In this document: piece by piece, positions 43,229 through 53,541 of the stretch
How the letters are laid out: each line of letters starts with the position of its first letter
How positions within the stretch are numbered: position 1 is the stretch's first letter
From: Diadophis punctatus similis
Taxonomy: Eukaryota; Chordata; Lepidosauria; Squamata; Dipsadidae
Assembly: GCA_023053685.1 (NCBI GenBank)
Contig: JALIGW010000005.1
Location: 23,229,501-23,293,500, forward strand
Reading direction: 5' to 3'
Length of the DNA: 64,000 nt
Position numbers and translations under genes: made by a program
The notes under the pieces: model-generated
Databases searched by the model: none
What the model was told of the DNA's origin: nothing
What the model saw: only the letters and a program-made list of their open reading frames with translations

Positions 43229-46200
43229 CATGCACACCGAAGGACTCCGGCTCAGCTGACGTGGATCCCGGTCCTCCGCGGCATCTGCTCTTGGACACCA
43301 AGGTCTTTATTGACCACCGGGACCGCGGCGTCTCCGCACACGCTTTGGTGGACTCCGGGGCAACCACCAATTTCATTGACGAGGCGTTCGCCCAGCATCT
43401 TGCCGTTCCCCTGTGCCCCGTGGACCCGCCGATGAGGGTGGAAACAATCGATGGCCGGGTGTTGCTGTCCGGTCCGATTAAGGCCATCACGCAGCCGGTG
43501 CGCTTTTGCATTGGACGGCACGAGGAGGCCATCCAGTTTTACGTGACGTCGGGACTCCATTTCCCTTTGGTTCTCGGACTGGCGTGGCTGCGCACCCACG
43601 ACCCTCAGGTTGTATGGTCCCAGAACTTCATTGCCTTCCCGAGTCTCCAGTGTGTGGACCATACGCGCCAGGTTTGTGCGGGCGCGGTACCTGACCCTCC
43701 GGACATTTCACTCCCAGCTGAGTTTGCAGACTTCGCTGATGTGTTTAGCGAAAAGGAGGCGGACCAGTTGCCCCCGCACCGGCCCTACGATTGCCCTGTG
43801 GATCTGATTCCCAACGCTCCGCTCCCTGTGGGCCGCCTCTATTCCATGTCAGAACCCGAACTGGCCGCACTGCGGGACTTTATCGATAAAAACCTGGCCA
43901 GGGGTTTCATCCGACCCTCCTCATCGCCCTTGTCTGCCCCCGTCCTCTTCGTCAAGAAGAAAACCGGGGACTTGCGCCTGTGCTGCGATTATCGCAAGTT
44001 GAATGCCATCACAGTGCGTAACCGGTACCCGTTGCCCCTCATCCCGGAGTTGATGGAACGCCTCCGCTCGGCGACCATCTTCACCAAATTGGACTTACGT
44101 GGCGCTTACAATTTGGTGCGTGTTCGTGAGGGGGACGAGTGGAAGACGGCGTTCGGAACCCGCTACGGTCATTTTGAGTATACGGTCATGCCGTTCGGCT
44201 TGACCAACGCTCCGGCTGTGTTCCAGCATTTCATGAACGACATCTTTAGAGATTTGCTGGACCAGTTCGTTGTCGTGTACCTGGACGATATTATGATTTA
44301 TTCTACGTCCCGGAGCAGCCACATCCAACATATCCGTCAAGTCCTGCAGCGGTTGAGAGACCACCAGCTATACGCGAAATTAGAGAAATGCCAGTTTTTT
44401 CAGACGACTGTGGATTTCCTGGGCCATCGGATTTCGCCAGAAGGCATCGCCATGGACCGGGGCAAGGTCGAGGCCCTGAAAACCTGGCAACCCCCGCGCC
44501 GGGTGAAGGACGTTCAGCGACTCCTGGGGTTCGCAAATTATTATAGGACCTTCATCCCGGGGTTCGCCACTCTGACCGCGCCTCTCACTCGACTCCTGCA
44601 GAAACAAGTCCCTTTCCGGTGGGGCGATTCCGAACAGGAGGCGTTCAAGATCCTCACGGATGCCTTCATGCAGGAGCCGATCCTCAAGCACCCAGACCCT
44701 CACCGCCCTTTTGTTGTGGAGGCGGACGCGTCCGTCATTGCCGTGGGTGCCGTCTTGCTCCAGACCCGGGAAGATGGCGGCCATCTCTTCCCTTGCGCTT
44801 ATTATTCCCGGAAATTAACCTCGTCGGAGCGCAATTATACGATCTGGGAGAAGGAGTTGCTGGCCATCAAGGCGGCTTTCGAGACCTGGCGGCACCACCT
44901 CGAGGGGGCTCGTCATCAAGTGGAGGTGCGCACAGACCATAAGAACCTGGAGTTCTTGCAGACGGCCAGGAAGCTCAACCAGCGCCAGATACGCTGGTCG
45001 TTCTTTTTCTCCCGCTTCAATTTTCGCATTACGTACATCCCGAGTGGCCGGAATCAGCAGGCGGACGCGCTGTCCCGCAAGCCGGAATATGCCCAAGCCC
45101 AGGAACCGCTGCCACCCCGGACGGTCCTGCCCGTCGAGTCCTTTGCAGCTACCCAGGATCCCGTGGACCTCCGAGGACAGATCCGGGAGGCGCAGCGACA
45201 CGACGCCTACGCGGCACAACGGAGGCAGGAGATAGGGCCTGAGTCCCCTTGGACGTTTTCGGACGACCTCCTCCGTTTCCGGGACCTGCTCTACGTTCCT
45301 GCCGGTCCGCTCCGTGGCCTGATCCTGCAGCAGTGCCACGACAGCCCTGCGGCTGGCCACTTCGGCCTTTTCAAGACTCTGAACCTGGTGGCTCGGACTT
45401 TTTGGTGGCCCCGACTCCATGATGACGTCCAGGCCTATGTGACGTCTTGTGTTCGCTGTCGCCAGGCCAAGTACGCCCCTGGAGCGCCGCCGGGCCTGCT
45501 GCAGCCCTTGCCGACGCGTGAGAGACCCTGGGGGGCCGTCTCTATGGACTTCCTCACGGACTTGCCCCCGTCCGCCGGCTTCACGACCGTGTTCGTAGTG
45601 GTCGATATGCTGACCAAAATGGCACATTTCATCCCCTGTCGCGGGTTGCCGACAGCTCGTGCCATGGCCCGCATGTTTATCCAGCATGTTTTCCGCCTGC
45701 ATGGTCTGCCGGATCGGGTCGTGTCGGATCGGGGAGCCCAGTTCACGGCCCAGTTCTGGAAGGGTCTGATGGCGGCCCTGGAGGTCCAAGTCTGCCTCTC
45801 GTCAGCGCATCATCCGGAGACTGACGGGGGCACTGAAAAAGTCATCGGCATCCTTGAACAGTACCTGCGCTGTTTTGTCAACCAGCAGCAGGACAACTGG
45901 GCGGAATACCTTGCCGTGGCCGAGTTTGCTTTTAACAACTCTCAGCACACCTCCACGCACGCCTCTCCGTTCCTCGCCAACTTTGGTTACCACCCCCGTT
46001 TCTTCCCGCTCACGCTCCTAGACTCTCCTGTTCCTGTGGCAGAGGAATTCCTGTCCGAGCTCCAGGCCGTTCACCAACTGGTCAAACGCTCGTTGAATAA
46101 AGCCAAGGAAGATTACAAGAGGGTCGCGGACCGCTCCCGGCGAGCAACTCCACCTCTGGCGGTCGGGGATCGTGTCTGGCTGTCCACGAAGCATCTCCCC

Positions 46201-46908
46201 TCCGACCGACCGGCTCTCAAGCTTGACCACCGCTTCTTGGGTCCGTTCCCGGTGGAAGCGGTCATTAACCCCGTGGCCTACCGGTTGACGTTGCCCCGCT
46301 CTCTCAGGATCCACCCCGTCTTCCATCGGTCCCTCCTTGTTCCCGAACATCCTGCCTGTCCGCTCCGCCCTCCTGTTCCGCCTCAGCCTGTGATCCGCAC
46401 TCCCGCTGACCCACCCGAATACGAAGTTGCCAGTATTCGGGATTCCCGCTGGATGAAGGGCCGGTTCCAGTACCTCATTGAGTGGAAGGGGTACGGCCCT
46501 GAAGACTTCACATGGGAGGATGCGACCGCCGTGCATGCTCCGGATCTGGTCCGGGCCTTCCACGCTCAATTCCCGTCCCGGCCGCATCCGGACCGACAGA
46601 CCCGGGGGAAGGGCCCTGCGGTGAGGGATAGTGTTGTGCCTTGGCCGCGTCCGGTGCCGAGTCTGGAGGATCCGGAGGACGCGGAGCCGCTCATGGTGCA
46701 GCAGTACCAGCCTATGTGCCTGGCACCAGAGACGGCTGGTGATGAGGACTCGGTGCCAGAGCAGGACGATCTCCCAGGACCTTCTGCACCTGCGCAGCAG
46801 AGTTCTTCATCAGGAGATGAAGAACTCATGCTGAATGCCAGAGCACGCAGAGCAGCCAGAAGACAGGACTGGCTGAGTAAGCGTCGGTCCAATAGGAGGA
46901 AGCAGTGA
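43192..46908 (+). CDS. pol: Gypsy Pol (protease, RT, RNase H, integrase, chromodomain), reached by -1 frameshift
   Basis: There are 1215 codons from GTG 43261 and about 23 more back to the slip site. Protease: ALVDSGATTNFID (Asp codon 43351). Reverse transcriptase: LDLRGAYNLVRV, MPFGLTNAPAVFQHFM and YLDD (44278-44289). RNase H: VEADASVIAVGAV, EKELLAIKAAFETW, RTDHKNLEFL and QADALSRK. Integrase: an HHCC zinc finger (about 45335-45470), then Asp (45547), Asp (45727) and Glu (45835) with exactly 35 residues between the last two, i.e. D,D-35-E. A GPY/F-like LGPFPVEAVINPVAYRL follows. Chromodomain: EYEVASIRDSRWMKGRFQYL and IEWKGYGPEDFTWED (46417-46572), expected to steer integration by binding chromatin. 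The last 92 or so residues, ending in a very basic stretch, are encoded inside the 3' LTR. No stops or frame breaks. Confidence 0.95.
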   Translation, partial: RPAPGLAETLGRACTPKDSGSADVDPGPPRHLLLDTKVFIDHRDRGVSAHALVDSGATTNFIDEAFAQHLAVPLCPVDPPMRVETIDGRVLLSGPIKAITQPVRFCIGRHEEAIQFYVTSGLHFPLVLGLAWLRTHDPQVVWSQNFIAFPSLQCVDHTRQVCAGAVPDPPDISLPAEFADFADVFSEKEADQLPPHRPYDCPVDLIPNAPLPVGRLYSMSEPELAALRDFIDKNLARGFIRPSSSPLSAPVLFVKKKTGDLRLCCDYRKLNAITVRNRYPLPLIPELMERLRSATIFTKLDLRGAYNLVRVREGDEWKTAFGTRYGHFEYTVMPFGLTNAPAVFQHFMNDIFRDLLDQFVVVYLDDIMIYSTSRSSHIQHIRQVLQRLRDHQLYAKLEKCQFFQTTVDFLGHRISPEGIAMDRGKVEALKTWQPPRRVKDVQRLLGFANYYRTFIPGFATLTAPLTRLLQKQVPFRWGDSEQEAFKILTDAFMQEPILKHPDPHRPFVVEADASVIAVGAVLLQTREDGGHLFPCAYYSRKLTSSERNYTIWEKELLAIKAAFETWRHHLEGARHQVEVRTDHKNLEFLQTARKLNQRQIRWSFFFSRFNFRITYIPSGRNQQADALSRKPEYAQAQEPLPPRTVLPVESFAATQDPVDLRGQIREAQRHDAYAAQRRQEIGPESPWTFSDDLLRFRDLLYVPAGPLRGLILQQCHDSPAAGHFGLFKTLNLVARTFWWPRLHDDVQAYVTSCVRCRQAKYAPGAPPGLLQPLPTRERPWGAVSMDFLTDLPPSAGFTTVFVVVDMLTKMAHFIPCRGLPTARAMARMFIQHVFRLHGLPDRVVSDRGAQFTAQFWKGLMAALEVQVCLSSAHHPETDGGTEKVIGILEQYLRCFVNQQQDNWAEYLAVAEFAFNNSQHTSTHASPFLANFGYHPRFFPLTLLDSPVPVAEEFLSELQAVHQLVKRSLNKAKEDYKRVADRSRRATPPLAVGDRVWLSTKHLPSDRPALKLDHRFLGPFPVEAVINPVAYRLTLPRSLRIHPVFHRSLLVPEHPACPLRPPVPPQPVIRTPADPPEYEVASIRDSRWMKGRFQYLIEWKGYGPEDFTWEDATAVHAPDLVRAFHAQFPSRPHPDRQTRGKGPAVRDSVVPWPRPVPSLEDPEDAEPLMVQQYQPMCLAPETAGDEDSVPEQDDLPGPSAPAQQSSSSGDEELMLNARARRAARRQDWLSKRRSNRRKQ
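46604..46631 (+). promoter_or_regulatory. Candidate polypurine tract
   Basis: Two purine-rich segments precede the 3' LTR: GGGGGAAGGG (46604-46613) and GGTGAGGGATAG directly against it. Either could prime plus-strand DNA. Both lie in the pol coding frame. Confidence 0.45.
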
Positions 46909-47308
46909 GGGCTAATTGGGCCACGCCCTTCAGTGGCTATATTAGGCCATGGTAATTAGTGCTCATTGCTGAGAACAACAATTCACTGACCGCAGCATAT
47001 CCAGAGTTTCGTTTCTACGTCTGTTTGGGAATCTTATCACCAGCTTCTGCCAGCTTTATTCCGGGAAGCCAGCCAAGTTGTTCAGATAAGAATTAATGAG
47101 TCTTGCTTTGAACTTTTGTCTGTGTGCTATTTAACCCTCACGTAACCCAAAGAACCTTATTCCTGAAGACTTTCCGTTTGTGTTGTTTTGGACTTCTAAA
47201 CCCTCTGAGTTTTACTAAGAAACTTTATTAGTAAAAGGAACCTTTTTGTTTGCCTCCCAACGACTGTGTGTGTGTGTTTCTGGGGGGTTGCGGTGCTGGG
47301 TCACAACA
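46632..47308 (+). repeat. Gypsy 3' LTR
   Basis: It is identical in length (677 bp) to the 5' LTR, with one C/T difference at its 24th base. It ends CACAACA and is followed by the TSD copy CCTTC (47309-47313). Its first 277 bp encode the Pol C-terminus up to TGA at 46906-46908. Confidence 0.96.
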
Positions 47309-47313
47309 CCTTC

Positions 47314-47498
47314 CTTGTTTTATTCAATTTGGGTGGCAGCCTGATAATGGCAGCCTGATAATGGCAGCTGCACTGCTATTAATTTGGTAGCCAGTAGGTG
47401 TGGGGCAGGTGGTATCTAGATATTCATTTTATCTTCTCTAGTGTATCTCATTAGCTTGGTAGCCAATTCTGTGAGTCTTTGTTTAGCAGTCTCTAGAG
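47314..47498. other. Short tandem words, no gene
   Basis: A 15-bp word (cagcctgataatggc) is repeated near 47336-47367. Nothing else was recognised. Confidence 0.6.
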
Positions 47499-47632
47499 CT
47501 GGGCTGCCAAACTCCCGGCCCACGAGCCGAATGCATCACGTTCTGGCCATGCCCACATCCAGTTTAGCGAAGGGGAAAAAGTCGTGACACGTCATGTGAT
47601 GCCGCTGTGACAACGTGAGTTTGACACTCTAG
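47499..47632. mobile_element. Short hAT-type MITE, 134 bp
   Basis: CTGGGCTGCCAAACTC and GAGTTTGACACTCTAG are decayed versions of the CAGGGGTGTCAAACTC inverted termini. The body matches the 1-111 and 14025-14158 copies. No clear TSD remains. Confidence 0.75.
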
Positions 47633-50600
47633 AGTTTCAGATGGAGTCAGGTTTTTGTATTTTTTGCAGTAGCCATGTTTTATCCTAATCTCTACTCTTC
47701 TATAGTTCCACCAGATGACTAACGTCTCTCGAGGTGTCTTGATTTTAGCCTCAAATCTTATTTTCCATGGTGGGGAGGTACAGTATATACTGCTGCTGTT
47801 CTTCATCATGTAGTCAAGTATCTCCAGAATTACACCAGCTGTAGTCATCAGATTGTTCTGATTCCCCAAAATCTGAAATGGACCATGTTAATGGGGGTGT
47901 TTGTTTGTTTGTTTGTGGTTTCCTAGCTTATTCATTATTGGTTTTGTTCCCTGCTCAAGTCTCTAATTAATCTGCATCGGTACTAGTTGTTACAGCAAAA
48001 AAATAAAAATTAAAAAATGAGGAATTATTTAAAGAAACTCAAGTAATGTACTCATTGCAAGACTATCTGGGTCTGTCATGTCTGCAAACAAAATTGTTGC
48101 TGTACGTGTAAATGCAGGTGATAGGCTTCATTTGCTGTCTTTATCCAGTTCCTGCTCAAATCATCTTCAAAGCTCAGTTACTGGAACATGTTCAAATGTA
48201 GCCAATCTTTTCATTTCAAAACAGTGATTTTTTTGTACGGATATCTTCCTAATTCCCAAGATTCTTTAAGTTTATTCCCCTACTTTTATGTAAATTACTA
48301 TTTTTGGTTGATCTTACTGCTTTACTTTTAACATTGTTGGTTGGAGGAACCGGAATAACATATTCCCAGTATCATTTAAACTGATAAAGTCTGTGAATAA
48401 TTTGACATGTTTATTATCAGTGTCTAAAAACATAAACGAAAGAATAATAAAAACAAACAAAATCCTGGGGAGAAAAATAGGACCTCCCAGACGTATCTTG
48501 CTGATGTAATTTATTGCTATAATGTAGTCACAAAATATTATAAATTGCTCTCTCCATTGCTGACTGAGCTGTTTTTATCTGTGAACTCAGAATGAACAGT
48601 ATTTCAGAGAAAGTTGACAACTGGAGTTGTCCTTTAATTAAAATAAACAGTAATATTTTCCAAAGCTGCTGCCCAATATTGCATCAATGATAATATATAT
48701 GTAGAGTCAGTCATTTTCAAGTATTGTTATCAGGTTTGTGCTATTACTCTTATCAAAATTAGTTGTGTAAGAATTCTTTTGCATATCATTTTCAATGTGT
48801 TGTATGAAAAAGATCAAAAATTTCTCTAGTGGTACAAATGGCTAATGTTAGATTCTGGAAATAATGGCCTGGTTTCTCTCTTACTATTAAACAAGATAGT
48901 CATGAAATTTAAACAGTTCATTTCTCCCTCTTAAATGATAATATTATTTGCTTATTACGATCTTGTCTACATTTGTGGATTCAATTGCTCATTCTACTGA
49001 GAGGAATCTCCTAACAAACCCGTCTATTCTGCAACATTGCATCTTCCCCAATATATGTTCTCTCCAGATGTCTAAACATCAACTCCCAATTCAAGAGTTA
49101 ATGTTCATACGGTATATGCGACCAGTGACCAGCATCAAGAAGGCTAGTATAGCAAATAGTACATTACTTAAGAGAAGAATATCTGCATTAAACAAACACA
49201 TATCTTTGTTTTTTTTAAAAAAATAAAAGAATCCAACACTTTAATAACATTATTGAATTGAAAAATGTTTAAATATTTGAAAAGGAAAATATTCAGAAGG
49301 TTGATATTCTTATATGTAAATTTGAATATGAAATATGTTCATAATGTATCTTCTTTGTATGGTATAGATCTTGGTATGGTATAGCAATTAGAGTGTTGGA
49401 CCATGACTAAGGGGTTTTGAATTTAGTTAATCACTCACTGGGGAAACTCGATCTAGTCAGTCCCTGTTATACCATGAATATGTAGGGAAAAGGATAGATT
49501 ATAATCAACCACAAGTGAAAATGGAGGAGGTTGAAAGAAGAATTGGCGACAAAAGAATAACTGTGAAGAGGAAGTATCAGAATGTGTGAAATATGTTGAA
49601 GAAAACAGATATCTGGTCTGGTAGTTCAAGTCAAATGCTACTGTATTTATTAAGAATAGTTGGGACTAAAATATTCCAGCTTAGAATTTTGTTTCGTAGC
49701 TTTGCATAACCTAACATGTCTGAGGAAGCTACATTTTAGAAGAGCCAAGATTTCCCTTGGAAGTGTATATGTGGAAACATTCCAATGGTATTATTTTGGT
49801 ATCCAAGGTATTGGCAGATATCCAAGGAATATCTTCAGCTGGGGACAATGCTTTCTTTGTCTACGGCCATTTTCTCACTGGTGATTTATAGTGCCTTATA
49901 ATATCATCCAAGCACTGCTGTCCCAATATAGCAGTAATGAAAGCAGGCTTTATTGCTGCAACAATGGGAGAGTGATGCTATTTGTGAGGAAATGGCCTTT
50001 GGTGTCATGTAGTCATGTGGCCAATCTTGAATTTTCCCATTCACAATTAGGTCCTTAGGGTACATAAAATTCTAATTCTTACTTGAAATTCAGCTTAAAA
50101 TAATTTGGCAACCTTCTATAATTAGCTATGCATTTTGATTGACTAACCATTCTAAGCTGATTGCAATTAATTTGTAGAAGCAATTGCAATATGTTTATGC
50201 TTTGTTCTGGTTGATAAGCATATTTGAAGTGAAATTAATCATATTTCATTGTTTATGGCTATAACAGTTGAAAAGTTAATATTTCTAAGGGACAAATGTT
50301 CCCTGCAAAGTAAATAGGGAGCAATTTTTATAGAAAATGAAGAATTAATGAATAATAAATAAAATGATAAATAAAACAAACAAACAAATATTAATAGATA
50401 GATAAATAGTAGATAAATGCAGAATGAAAATAGAAAATAGACAGTCTATTATTTCCATCAACTTCCCAAAGGGAAAATCTATCAAGTTAGTACAGTTGGA
50501 GATATTAACACATTGCTGTGGGGATACAATTGCTGTGAAAATGTGCTGCATTTAGTTTCCTATCCTTGGTATATATTTTTATCTATCTTCTCAAAGCTTG

Positions 50601-51665
50601 GTGTGTATTTTTATCTATCTTCTCAAAGCTTCAGAGGGCTTACAAATTACTGGTTGGGCTTTCTGTATTTTTTTGCAGCTTTGAATAGAGGAAGAGGCAT
50701 TGGCAATGTATAGTTGGGAGAATAATTTGATGATTAAAGATTAGCCAAAATACTCCATATACAAATTAGTTTTACTTTAGGTGAGAAAAAGCTTACTAGG
50801 TTTCCTTTGTTAACTTTACAAGTTTCTCCAGTAACTTAAAGCTTTTCCCACAATGGGGCTGTTCCCAACAACGTGTCATGTGTTGACAAAAGATCTTTGT
50901 TGATGAACTATTTGTTGTTAAAAAAAATACCTTCCATCACCCAAATGTTTGTCTTGTCTGATATTTCATCTAATTTATAATAATTTAAAATAGCAGCAAT
51001 TGGTTGAAATATAGGTCAAACAGTATATTTACTAAGACCAAACAAATAAGAACAAAAGGATGTGTAAGTGTCTACTTATATTCTTAACAGCTGGCTAATT
51101 TTGTTATTTCCAGAGGCTTGGGATCCTTGATGAGTTTTATGCATTTATGTATGTCTCAATAAACTGAAACTGTTAAGCTGAATATAAAATATAAAAGATG
51201 AAGTCTCCATTATTTTCCTATCTGGTGAAGAACTTACTATACAGTATTCAATGGAATGTGTTAGAGACATGTAACATTGCAGAATTGATTTCCAAAAGTT
51301 AGTTTTGAGTGTGTGGGGAATATGACATAGCACCAGCTTTGTGAATCCTGAAAAAAGAATCAATTCCTTTAAGTTAATGTAGATAGGTATTATATTCCAG
51401 CTTTTGCAGTCTCTTAAAGACCTTTTGAAGATGAAACGTGAAGCACTGCATAGATCTATCACCTCATCTAAAGAATTATTCTTTTGGTCCTATAGTTTTT
51501 CACTCCTTGTTATTAGTATATAAACTGGGGTTAATATATAAGTGTACATCTAGGTTTAATGTATAAACTAAAATTCTCCTGTGCTAGTGAAGGAAGCAAT
51601 GAACTGAGCCCCCCCCCCAAAATACTTTTTCTCTATCAGTGCTAAATGCATGATAAACATACATC
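47633..51665. other. 4 kb without a recognised gene
   Basis: AT-rich sequence. It includes short TTTG (near 47897) and AAAT/GATA (50345-50412) runs, and a 31-bp direct duplication near 50566-50632 (tttttatctatcttctcaaa). The short open frames have no family resemblance and no convincing splice sites. Confidence 0.5.
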
Positions 51666-51670
51666 CAGAT

Positions 51671-52046
51671 CAGAGGTGGGTTTCAGTAGGTTCTGACCAG
51701 TTCTGGAGAACTGGTAGTGGAAATTTTGAGTAGTTCGGAGAACCGGTAAATATCACCTCTGACTGGCCCTGCCCCCATCTATTCTTTGCCTCCCAAGTCC
51801 CAGCTGATCGGGAGGAAATGGGGATTTTGCAGTAACCTTCCCCTGGAGTGGGGAGGAAATGGAGATTTTGCAGTATCCTTCCCCTGGAGTGGGGAGGAAA
51901 TGGAGATTTTGCAGTATCCTTCCCCTGGAGTGGGGAGGAAATGGAGATTTTGCAGTATCCTTCCCCTGCCATGCCCACCAAGCCACATCACGCCCACCAA
52001 GCCATGCCCACAGAACGGTAGTAAAAAAATTTGAAACCCACCACTG
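51671..52046. mobile_element. hAT-type MITE, 376 bp, perfect 8-bp TSD
   Basis: The left end CAGAGGTGGGTTTCAG and right end TTTGAAACCCACCACTG are inverted repeats of the GGTGGGTTC family. The flanking octamer ATCCAGAT is identical on both sides (51663-51670 and 52047-52054). The interior carries about four tandem copies of a 41-bp unit (51810-51970). Open frames through these repeats are artefacts. Confidence 0.93.
51810..51970. repeat. 41-bp tandem repeat, about 3.9 copies
   Basis: Units begin at 51810, 51851, 51892 and 51933 (each GGGAGGAAATGG...). Units 2 and 3 are identical. Unit 1 has two substitutions, and unit 4 is cut short at its end. The array lies inside the MITE. Confidence 0.93.
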
Positions 52047-52122
52047 ATCCAGATCTAATGTAACAATATCCATTCGTAAAGTTAAAGTTAAAAATAAAAA
52101 TTCAATCGTGTTGGAGAAAAGG

Positions 52123-52123
52123 C

Positions 52124-52173
<50 letters not shown>
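52123..52173. repeat. (ATG)17 trinucleotide array
   Basis: A pure ATG/GAT repeat directly upstream of a SINE. The poly-Met and poly-Ser frames are artefacts. Confidence 0.95.
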
Positions 52174-52189
52174 ATCTGCAAGACGATAT

Positions 52190-52418
52190 CTGAGGAGCTG
52201 TGGTAGGGCAGTGGTTAGAATGCAGTATTGCAGGCTAATTCAGCTCACTGCCAGGAGTTCAATTCTCACTGACTCAAGGTTGACTCATCTTTTCATCCTT
52301 CCGAGATCAGTAAAATGAGGATCCAGATTGTTGGAGGCAATATGCTGACCCTGTAAACTGCTTAGAGAGGGTGGTAAAGCACTATGAAGTGGTATATAAG
52401 TCTAAGTGCTAATGCTCT
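52190..52418 (+). mobile_element. Full-length tRNA-derived squamate SINE
   Basis: The head has an A-box-like TGGTAGGGCAGTGGTTAGAA and a B-box-like GGAGTTCAATTCTC. These are internal RNA polymerase III promoter elements. The conserved body (AAGGTTGACTCATC, AAACTGCTTAGAGAGGG) follows, then AAGTGGTATATAAGTCTAAG and a GCTAATGCT-type tail. No clear TSD was identified. Confidence 0.9.
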
Positions 52419-53465
52419 CTGCCTATCCCAAGTCCTTGGGAAGGACTGGATAGGTGGATGAAAATGCTAAATTGGTCTAAACATCTGGCAACCAACCATA
52501 ATGATAACCATTCTTATAATAGTTACAAACCAATTAATTGTGGTACATCTTCTAGCATAGAAAAGAAATTTTCAATCTTGGATAGGCATATTTTGAACAA
52601 AATAGTCCCAGCAACCTGACTCTTTCATTTCAGAAGCCCAGCAGAAAACTGACAAAGGAAATGTAATACTGAAAATTAGTAAGAGAGTAGTGAAAATCTA
52701 GGGATTTGGGCCATACGTTAACTCAACCCCAACTGTGAGACTTAAAGAATCCCTTTGACAAACTGGTGGTACAAGAAAATCTCTGTGCAACAGCTAAAAC
52801 AGACTTAGCATAACTCAACACAACAGAGAAACCAGATATGTGAATCACTCCTGAAATGATAAACACACGAAATCTTCAAATATGACTAGACATATTATAT
52901 GGGAATGTGATCAATCAGTTGTGTCTTTTTAAAATTATACGGAATGTTCTTTCTTTCCTATTTAATGAAGACTGTGCCAACATAAGTATTGAAAAATGTA
53001 CTCAAGATGCTGTGAAGAATTATTAGATTTCTTGTTTTAATACTCTCGACTTGCTTTTGTGGATTTTTGACAGACTTATGATTACTTCATATTGCGTGTT
53101 ACAGTTTGTAGCCATCAATCATGGTGTTGCAATCTTCTGAGATATTGATTTCATTATCCATATTGCGAAGTGTTTGTATATGCCTGTTTGTATACAAGAA
53201 AGGACGGCAGATAGATGTTCATGAACAATCCAGTTATTTGGTTCAGTCAGATAATACCAAAAAGGTATGGAAACAAATATACATCAAAGAATAGGAAAGC
53301 TCTTCATTAACTATCCCGTGTGGTGTACTGCAATATGTGAGGATTTCAGCTTCCAGAATTCCCAGTCAACAAATCCAGTGGGGACCACAAAATGGTGGGA
53401 AATTCTGGGAATTCATAGTCCCACCACATCTGGAAGGTATCATATGGGCTTAGCTATCATTTTAT
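52419..53465. other. No gene recognised; possible degraded MITE
   Basis: Mostly AT-rich sequence. At about 53335-53440, CAGCTTCCAGAATTCCC and GGGAAATTCTGGGAATTC form an imperfect inverted pair reminiscent of the palindromic hAT MITEs, but the ends are too diverged for a firm call. Confidence 0.45.
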
Positions 53466-53541
53466 TTTAGCAATAGTGCCTAGACATATATACCACTCCA
53501 CAGTGCTTTACAGTATTCTCTGAGCAGTTTACATGTTAATT
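53466..53541 (-). mobile_element. SINE 3' fragment
   Basis: TAGCAATAGTGCCTAGAC, TATACCACTCCACAGTGC and TCTGAGCAGTTTACA match the reverse complement of the SINE 3' part. The rest is missing. Confidence 0.75.

Larger units (their letters stand above)
41531..47308 (+). mobile_element. Complete young Ty3/Gypsy chromovirus LTR retrotransposon (Sushi-like)
   Basis: This is a 5778-bp element with two 677-bp LTRs, open gag and pol in a -1 relationship, and flanking CCTTC duplicates. The domain order protease, reverse transcriptase, RNase H, integrase, chromodomain is that of Ty3/Gypsy chromoviruses. The gag with one CCHC knuckle and the -1 signal fit the vertebrate Sushi group, from which the domesticated gene PEG10 derives. 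There is no envelope frame. LTRs differ at one base in 677 (C at 41554, T at 46655), and neither ORF is interrupted, so the copy is recent and may still be competent. Its GC-rich coding sequence contrasts sharply with the AT-rich surroundings. Confidence 0.96.

Noticed and set aside
44815..45789. 324-residue minus-strand frame inside pol, and similar antisense frames in gag/pol
   Set aside because: Antisense shadows of a GC-rich coding gene. No family resemblance, and the plus strand carries clear catalytic motifs.
51810..51970. Regularly repeated 41-bp unit as a CRISPR-like array
   Set aside because: Units abut with no unique spacers, and the array lies inside a hAT MITE of a vertebrate genome. 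It is a minisatellite.
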